NCBI GenBank assembly: GCA_963611355.1
Contig: CAVDRM010000003.1
Span: 1 to 64,000 of the forward strand
Reading direction: 5' to 3'
Source of the DNA: CAVDRM01 sp963611355
Lineage (GTDB): Bacteria > Bacillota > Clostridia > Christensenellales > Aristaeellaceae
DNA: 64,000 nucleotides
A program made the translations under genes and the position numbers. Of this stretch, positions 60,230 through 64,000 are shown one piece after another. Below the pieces are notes generated by a model, which had not been told where the DNA came from, searched no databases, and saw only the letters and a list, made by a program, of their open reading frames with translations. The first letter of the stretch is position 1; every line of letters starts with the position of its first letter.

Positions 60230-60931
60230 ATGCAATACTCCCGCGAAGTGGAAGAAATGGTTTGCGTGATGAAGGGGCCCAAGCACGGCCCTGCCCCCAT
60301 CCCCGAAGAGGGCAAATGGATTCAGGCCAAGGAAATCAAGGATATTTCCGGCTATACTCACGGCGTGGGCTGGTGCGCACCGCAGCAGGGCGCGTGCAAG
60401 CTGAGCCTGAACGTGAAGAACGGCGTCATCGAGGAAGCGCTGGTGGAAACCATCGGCTGCTCCGGCATGACCCATTCCGCTGCCATGGCCTCCGAGATCC
60501 TGCCCGGCAAGACCATTCTGGAAGCGCTGAATACCGACCTCGTCTGCGACGCTATCAACACCGCCATGCGCGAGCTGTTCCTCCAGATTGTCTACGGCCG
60601 CACCCAGTCCGCCTTCTCGGATGACGGTTTGGTCATCGGCGCCGGCATGGAGGACTTGGGCAAGGGTCTGCGCTCCATGATCGGCACCATGTACGGCACC
60701 AAGGCGAAGGGCACACGCTACCTCGAAATGACCGAGGGCTATGTTCTGAAGATGGCGCTGGACAAGGACGACCAGGTCTGCGGCTATCAGTTCCTGAGCT
60801 TAGGCAAGATGATGGATGCCATCAAGAAGGGCATGAGTCCCAACGAAGCCTACGAAAAGAACATCGGCACCTATGGCCGCTTTAAGGCCGAAGACGGCGC
60901 GGTCAAGTGGATCGACCCGCGCAAAGAGTAA
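60230..60931 (+). CDS. NifU-like iron-sulfur scaffold family protein
   Basis: This 233-residue protein resembles NifU/IscU N-terminal scaffolds in GWCAPQQGACKLSLNVKNG and VETIGCSGMTHSAAMASEILPGKTILEA in outline. Conserved Cys are in WCAP, GACK, GCSG, LVCD and QVCG. TAGGAGGAAC precedes the ATG. In gut Clostridia such proteins are found paired with GGGtGRT proteins, as here (18-base gap). Cluster assembly or carrying for its partner is inferred. Confidence 0.82.
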   Translation: MQYSREVEEMVCVMKGPKHGPAPIPEEGKWIQAKEIKDISGYTHGVGWCAPQQGACKLSLNVKNGVIEEALVETIGCSGMTHSAAMASEILPGKTILEALNTDLVCDAINTAMRELFLQIVYGRTQSAFSDDGLVIGAGMEDLGKGLRSMIGTMYGTKAKGTRYLEMTEGYVLKMALDKDDQVCGYQFLSLGKMMDAIKKGMSPNEAYEKNIGTYGRFKAEDGAVKWIDPRKE

Positions 60932-60949
60932 GAGGAGGTGCGAGAAACA

Positions 60950-61966
60950 ATGGCTCTGTTTGAAGGTTATGAACGCCGTATGCCCCAGCTCCAGCCCGTG
61001 CTTGAAAAGTATGGCTTCAAGGATTTTGACGAGCTGAAGGCTTACAACAATTCCAAGGGAGTGGATGCCTACAAGATCGTGGAAGGCATTCAGCCCATCT
61101 GCTTTGAAAACGCGAAGTGGGCGTATGAATTGGGCGCTGCCATCGCGCTGAAGAAGGGCGTCAGGACAGCTGCCGAAGCCTCCAAGTGCATCGGCGAGGG
61201 CTTGCAGGCCTTCTGCATCCCCGGCTCTGTGGCCGACCAGCGTCAGGTTGGTCTCGGACACGGCAATCTGGGCGCGATGCTGCTGGATGAAAAGACCGAG
61301 TGCTTTGCTTTCCTGGCCGGCCACGAATCCTTCGCCGCCGCCGAGGGCGCAATCGGCATTGCCCGCAACGCCAACAAGGTGCGCAAGACGCCCCTGCGCG
61401 TCATCCTGAACGGCCTTGGCAAGGATGCCGCCATGATTATCTCCCGCATCAACGGCTTCACCTATGTCCAGACCAAGTATGATTACCTTTCCGCGGATGT
61501 GAAGGAAGACCATGCGCTGACCATCGTCAACGAGACCGCCTATTCCGCCGGCGAGCGCGCCAAGGTGCGCTGCTACGGTGCGGATGATGTGCGCGAGGGC
61601 GTGGCCATCATGTGGCATGAGGGCGTGGATGTGTCCATCACCGGCAATTCCACCAATCCCACCCGCTTCCAGCACCCCGTGGCCGGCACTTATAAGAAGG
61701 AATGCTGGGAAGCCGGCAAGAAGTATTTCTCCGTGGCCTCCGGCGGCGGCACCGGCCGCACCCTGCATCCGGACAACATGGCTGCAGGCCCCGCCTCCTA
61801 CGGCATGACCGACACGATGGGCCGCATGCACTCCGACGCGCAGTTCGCAGGCTCCTCCTCCGTGCCCGCGCACGTGGAAATGATGGGCTTAATCGGCATG
61901 GGCAACAATCCCATGGTCGGCGCGACGGTCGCTGTCGCGGTCGCCGTCGAAGAAGCGCAGAAATAA
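60950..61966 (+). CDS. GGGtGRT family protein
   Basis: This 338-residue protein carries the exact signature SGGGTGRTLHP that names the GGGtGRT family, near residue 265. Conserved Cys and charged stretches include PICFENAKW, LGHGNLGAMLLDEKTECFAFLAGHESFA in outline and NSTNPTRFQHP. The ATG at 60950 follows GAGGAGG by 10 bases; a GTG at 60938 would overlap that site. No membrane or signal segment is seen. The biochemical function is not known to me. It is always best read with the scaffold gene before it. A terminator follows. Confidence 0.9.
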   Translation: MALFEGYERRMPQLQPVLEKYGFKDFDELKAYNNSKGVDAYKIVEGIQPICFENAKWAYELGAAIALKKGVRTAAEASKCIGEGLQAFCIPGSVADQRQVGLGHGNLGAMLLDEKTECFAFLAGHESFAAAEGAIGIARNANKVRKTPLRVILNGLGKDAAMIISRINGFTYVQTKYDYLSADVKEDHALTIVNETAYSAGERAKVRCYGADDVREGVAIMWHEGVDVSITGNSTNPTRFQHPVAGTYKKECWEAGKKYFSVASGGGTGRTLHPDNMAAGPASYGMTDTMGRMHSDAQFAGSSSVPAHVEMMGLIGMGNNPMVGATVAVAVAVEEAQK

Positions 61967-61976
61967 TCCCATGTTC

Positions 61977-62020
61977 AAAAATCCCCTTGCGGTGCCGAAT
62001 ATCCGCGAGGGGATTTTTTT
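61977..62020 (+). terminator. Terminator of the NifU-like/GGGtGRT operon
   Basis: AAAATCCCC-TTGCGG and CCGCGA-GGGGATTTT flank a 10-base loop and end in seven T, about 10 bases after the stop codon. Confidence 0.93.
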
Positions 62021-62052
62021 ACCGTGAAGGATGCCGGACTGCGCCGAACGTA

Positions 62053-62081
62053 TTGTCAGCAGCGGCACGGCGTGATACAAT
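62053..62081 (+). promoter_or_regulatory. uppP promoter
   Basis: TTGTCA (62053-62058), a 17-base spacer and TACAAT (62076-62081) lie 58 bases before uppP. Confidence 0.7.
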
Positions 62082-62139
62082 ACAAGCGGTATTCCGTGAT
62101 TTTGTCCGCAGGGCGGACGCGATGCTTTGGAGGGATTGT

Positions 62140-62967
62140 ATGAGCATTTTTCAGGCTGCGCTGCTGGGCATTGTGCAGGGACTGGCGGAATTTCTGCCCA
62201 TTTCCTCCAGCGGGCATCTGATGCTGCTGGAGCAGGTCCTGTCCATGCAGATTGATGAAAACGCGCTGATGCTGGTGACGGTGCTGCTGCATGTGGGCAC
62301 GCTCTTCGCCGTGGCGGTCGTTTTCTGGAGCGACTGGATGGACATCCTCAGAAATCTGTTTCATTCCAAGACGCTGCTTCTTTTAATCATCGCCTCCATG
62401 CCCGCGCTGGCCGTGAAGCTCGTCTTGGGTGATTTGTTTGACCGCTTAAACGCGGGCGGGCTGCTGGGCGTGTTTTTCATCGTCACGGCGGCGCTCTTGT
62501 GGCTGGCGGAGCGCATGAGCGCGCAGGGCCGCCATGCGCCGAAGGAGGGCGTGGTCAATTATCAGCACGCTTTGGTGATGGGCGGATGTCAGGCCGTCGG
62601 AATGCTGACCGGCATCAGCCGCAGCGGTTCGACCATCCTGGGCGGCGTGGCGACGGGGCTGCCGCGTTATACGGCGGCAAAATTCAGCTTTCTGATGAGC
62701 GCTCCCGCCATTCTGGGCGGACTTCTGGTCGAGGGGCACGATGCGGTGAAGGCGGGCGCGATGAGCTATCTTAGCGACAATATCCTGCCCATCGCGGTGG
62801 GCGTTGTATGTGCGGGCGTGTGCGGGTATCTCGCCATCCGTTATATGCTGAAGCTCATCAACCGCATTTCCTTTAACTGGTTTTCGCTGTATATGCTTTT
62901 GCTCGGCATTGCCACGCTGATTATGCAGATTATGGGCGTCGGTTCGCTGCGGCCCGTGGGGATGTAA
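62140..62967 (+). CDS. uppP: Undecaprenyl-diphosphate phosphatase (BacA)
   Basis: UppP recycles the undecaprenyl carrier for peptidoglycan synthesis and can give bacitracin tolerance. It has 275 residues. GIVQGLAEFLPISSSGHLML near the start and GISRSGSTILGGVATGLPR near 160 form the active site, with eight hydrophobic helices. TTGGAGGG precedes the ATG; a longer frame upstream overlaps the previous terminator. A small gene follows after 2 bases. Confidence 0.96.
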   Translation: MSIFQAALLGIVQGLAEFLPISSSGHLMLLEQVLSMQIDENALMLVTVLLHVGTLFAVAVVFWSDWMDILRNLFHSKTLLLLIIASMPALAVKLVLGDLFDRLNAGGLLGVFFIVTAALLWLAERMSAQGRHAPKEGVVNYQHALVMGGCQAVGMLTGISRSGSTILGGVATGLPRYTAAKFSFLMSAPAILGGLLVEGHDAVKAGAMSYLSDNILPIAVGVVCAGVCGYLAIRYMLKLINRISFNWFSLYMLLLGIATLIMQIMGVGSLRPVGM

Positions 62968-62969
62968 GC

Positions 62970-63197
62970 ATGGAGCGGAAGAAGGAAAAACCGTCCCGCG
63001 CCGTGCCGCCCGTTTCACAGGAAACGGTGGATGCGCTGAGCCGGACGCGGACGATGGAAGAGTTTCTGTCAGTCGCGCAGGCGCATCGGGTGGACTGGAA
63101 CGCCATGCCGGATGAATGGCTGGACGCGGTGGCGCAGGGCGATGTCACCGATTTGATTTTTCGGCTGAAGCATAAGCCGAAAGGCGGTCAGAAATAG
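62970..63197 (+). CDS. Small hypothetical protein
   Basis: This 75-residue soluble protein is Lys/Arg-rich at both ends and acidic in the middle (MEEFLSVAQAHRVDW). It starts 2 bases after the uppP stop with GGGGATG as a possible ribosome binding site, so it is probably coupled to uppP. No family was recognised. Confidence 0.6.
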   Translation: MERKKEKPSRAVPPVSQETVDALSRTRTMEEFLSVAQAHRVDWNAMPDEWLDAVAQGDVTDLIFRLKHKPKGGQK

Positions 63198-63220
63198 TCT
63201 TTTCAGAGTGTGAGAATATC

Positions 63221-64000
63221 ATGAGGCGTTTGGGGTTGCTTGATTGGTTTTTGCTGATACTCTTGCTGATTCTGCCCCTGTCTGCTCACGCAGCCGGCAA
63301 GCTGGCGGGCTTTTATGTATCTTCTCAAGAAGCAGCTGAAGCAGGGAAGCTTCCTGCGGATGCCGTTGCCTGGTACAAAACAGGCTTCAAATACTATCTT
63401 TTCCTGTCCGGAGCGGCCGATGCAGACCAAATGCGCGTGTACTTTACGGGCGTTTCGGACATCACGCTGGACGGGCAAAGCCTTTCAAACGGCGATGCTT
63501 TTTCCTTCACGCCCGATACGACCGTCAAGCTGCGGGCGGCCGGCAAGGTATACACCATCGAAGTCATGCAGGGCGCACAGATTCCCGCGCTGTATATTCA
63601 AACCGAATCCGGCTCGCTCAAAACCATTGAGGCGTCCAAGGCAAACAAAGAAAAGGGCGAACTGCTGGCCGTCGATGAAAACGGGAATACGGTGTATGAC
63701 GGGGCGCTGGCGCACATCAAAATCCGCGGCAATATGTCCACCCGCTTCAGCAAGAAAAGCTATACCGTCAAATTGGAAAAAAGCACGAATATGTTCGGCT
63801 TCGGCAAGGCGAAAAAATGGGTGCTTATCGGCAATGCCCGTGACAAGTCCCTCCTGCGCAACCAAATCACATACAGCATGGCGCGGTATGTCGGCCTTCC
63901 CTGCACGCCGGACTGCAGGCAGGTTGACCTTTACATAAACCGAGAGTACCGCGGAACCTATCTGTTTTCGGACAAGGTGCAGATTTCCAAGGCGAACATC
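63221..64000 (+). CDS. CotH-kinase family protein, 5' part (cut by window edge)
   Basis: The first 260 residues are visible and the frame stays open to the edge. A signal peptide ends SAHA near residue 24. A beta-rich domain follows to about 150. The CotH core then begins: HIKIRGNMSTRFSKKSYTVK, then MFGFGKAKKWVLIGNARDKSLLRNQ and VDLYINREYRGTYLFSDKVQ. CotH proteins are atypical secreted protein kinases first known from spore coats. The ribosome binding site is weak. DUF4956 and VTC genes, frequent partners of CotH, lie 6.5 kb upstream. Confidence 0.87.
   Translation, partial: MRRLGLLDWFLLILLLILPLSAHAAGKLAGFYVSSQEAAEAGKLPADAVAWYKTGFKYYLFLSGAADADQMRVYFTGVSDITLDGQSLSNGDAFSFTPDTTVKLRAAGKVYTIEVMQGAQIPALYIQTESGSLKTIEASKANKEKGELLAVDENGNTVYDGALAHIKIRGNMSTRFSKKSYTVKLEKSTNMFGFGKAKKWVLIGNARDKSLLRNQITYSMARYVGLPCTPDCRQVDLYINREYRGTYLFSDKVQISKANI

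Noticed and set aside
1..64000. CRISPR array, tRNA or rRNA genes, transposases, phage genes
   Set aside because: No regularly spaced repeats, cloverleaf-like sequences, rRNA segments or transposase/integrase motifs were seen by eye.

Overview
The window reads as a chromosomal stretch from a high-GC (roughly 60% by eye) member of the Firmicutes, most likely a gut-type Clostridia lineage. Supporting signs are a groESL operon behind a perfect CIRCE element, strong AGGAGG ribosome binding sites, sigma-A type promoters (TTGACA-17-TATTAT and similar), the rbgA-rnhB-yraN-comM-dprA-topA-trmFO-hslVU block typical of this phylum, a CotH-type gene and a GGGtGRT/NifU-like pair. No rRNA, tRNA, CRISPR array, transposase or phage gene was recognised. 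The species cannot be named from the sequence.

Layout. 1-3.5 kb: str operon on the minus strand (rpsL-rpsG-fusA-tuf, tuf cut by the window edge), with no rpoBC upstream. 3.8-6.3 kb: a metal-responsive ArsR/CadC regulator and a Zn/Cd/Pb P-type ATPase. 6.9-10.3 kb: mutY and groESL. 10.5-13 kb: a frameshifted secreted-peptide remnant, a HAD phosphatase, an unusual thioredoxin-reductase-like flavoprotein and an 83-residue stand-alone FakA-type domain. 13-14.1 kb: a two-gene half-size chromate transporter.

14.2-26.6 kb holds a complete citrate/tricarboxylate fermentation locus. It contains citXG, a divergent LysR regulator, tctC-tctB-tctA (tripartite tricarboxylate transporter), citD-citE-citF-citC (citrate lyase and its ligase), an aconitase-family hydratase and a flavin-reductase-like protein. 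TctABC would import a tricarboxylate. The hydratase could convert aconitate or isocitrate to citrate. CitDEF would cleave citrate to acetate and oxaloacetate. CitC and CitXG would make and charge the prosthetic group of CitD. Downstream is a 330-bp array of hairpins containing two identical 29-bp inverted repeats.

27-29.7 kb: an M29 aminopeptidase, a 6S RNA gene with its own promoter and terminator, rplS and a ProX-type editing protein. 29.9-46.1 kb: a membrane-anchored beta-repeat protein, then a long minus-strand housekeeping operon (rbgA to hslU) carrying a 1372-residue double GT-C glycosyltransferase fusion. 46.3-48.7 kb: a nitroreductase behind an attenuator-like leader, a HAD hydrolase and an RNA methyltransferase. 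48.7-54.3 kb: dnaE followed by a degenerate RsbW-like protein, a SigB/F/G-type sigma factor and a Spo0B/CitA-like kinase, all tightly overlapping. 54.4-64 kb: a polysaccharide deacetylase, DUF4956 and VTC-domain genes, a DEAD-box helicase, a MATE exporter, the NifU-like/GGGtGRT pair, uppP, a small hypothetical gene and the start of a CotH-kinase gene that runs off the window.

The items most worth following up are the NifU-like/GGGtGRT pair with its structured leader, the dnaE-linked sigma/anti-sigma/kinase module, the giant GT-C fusion, the nitroreductase attenuator and the hairpin array.
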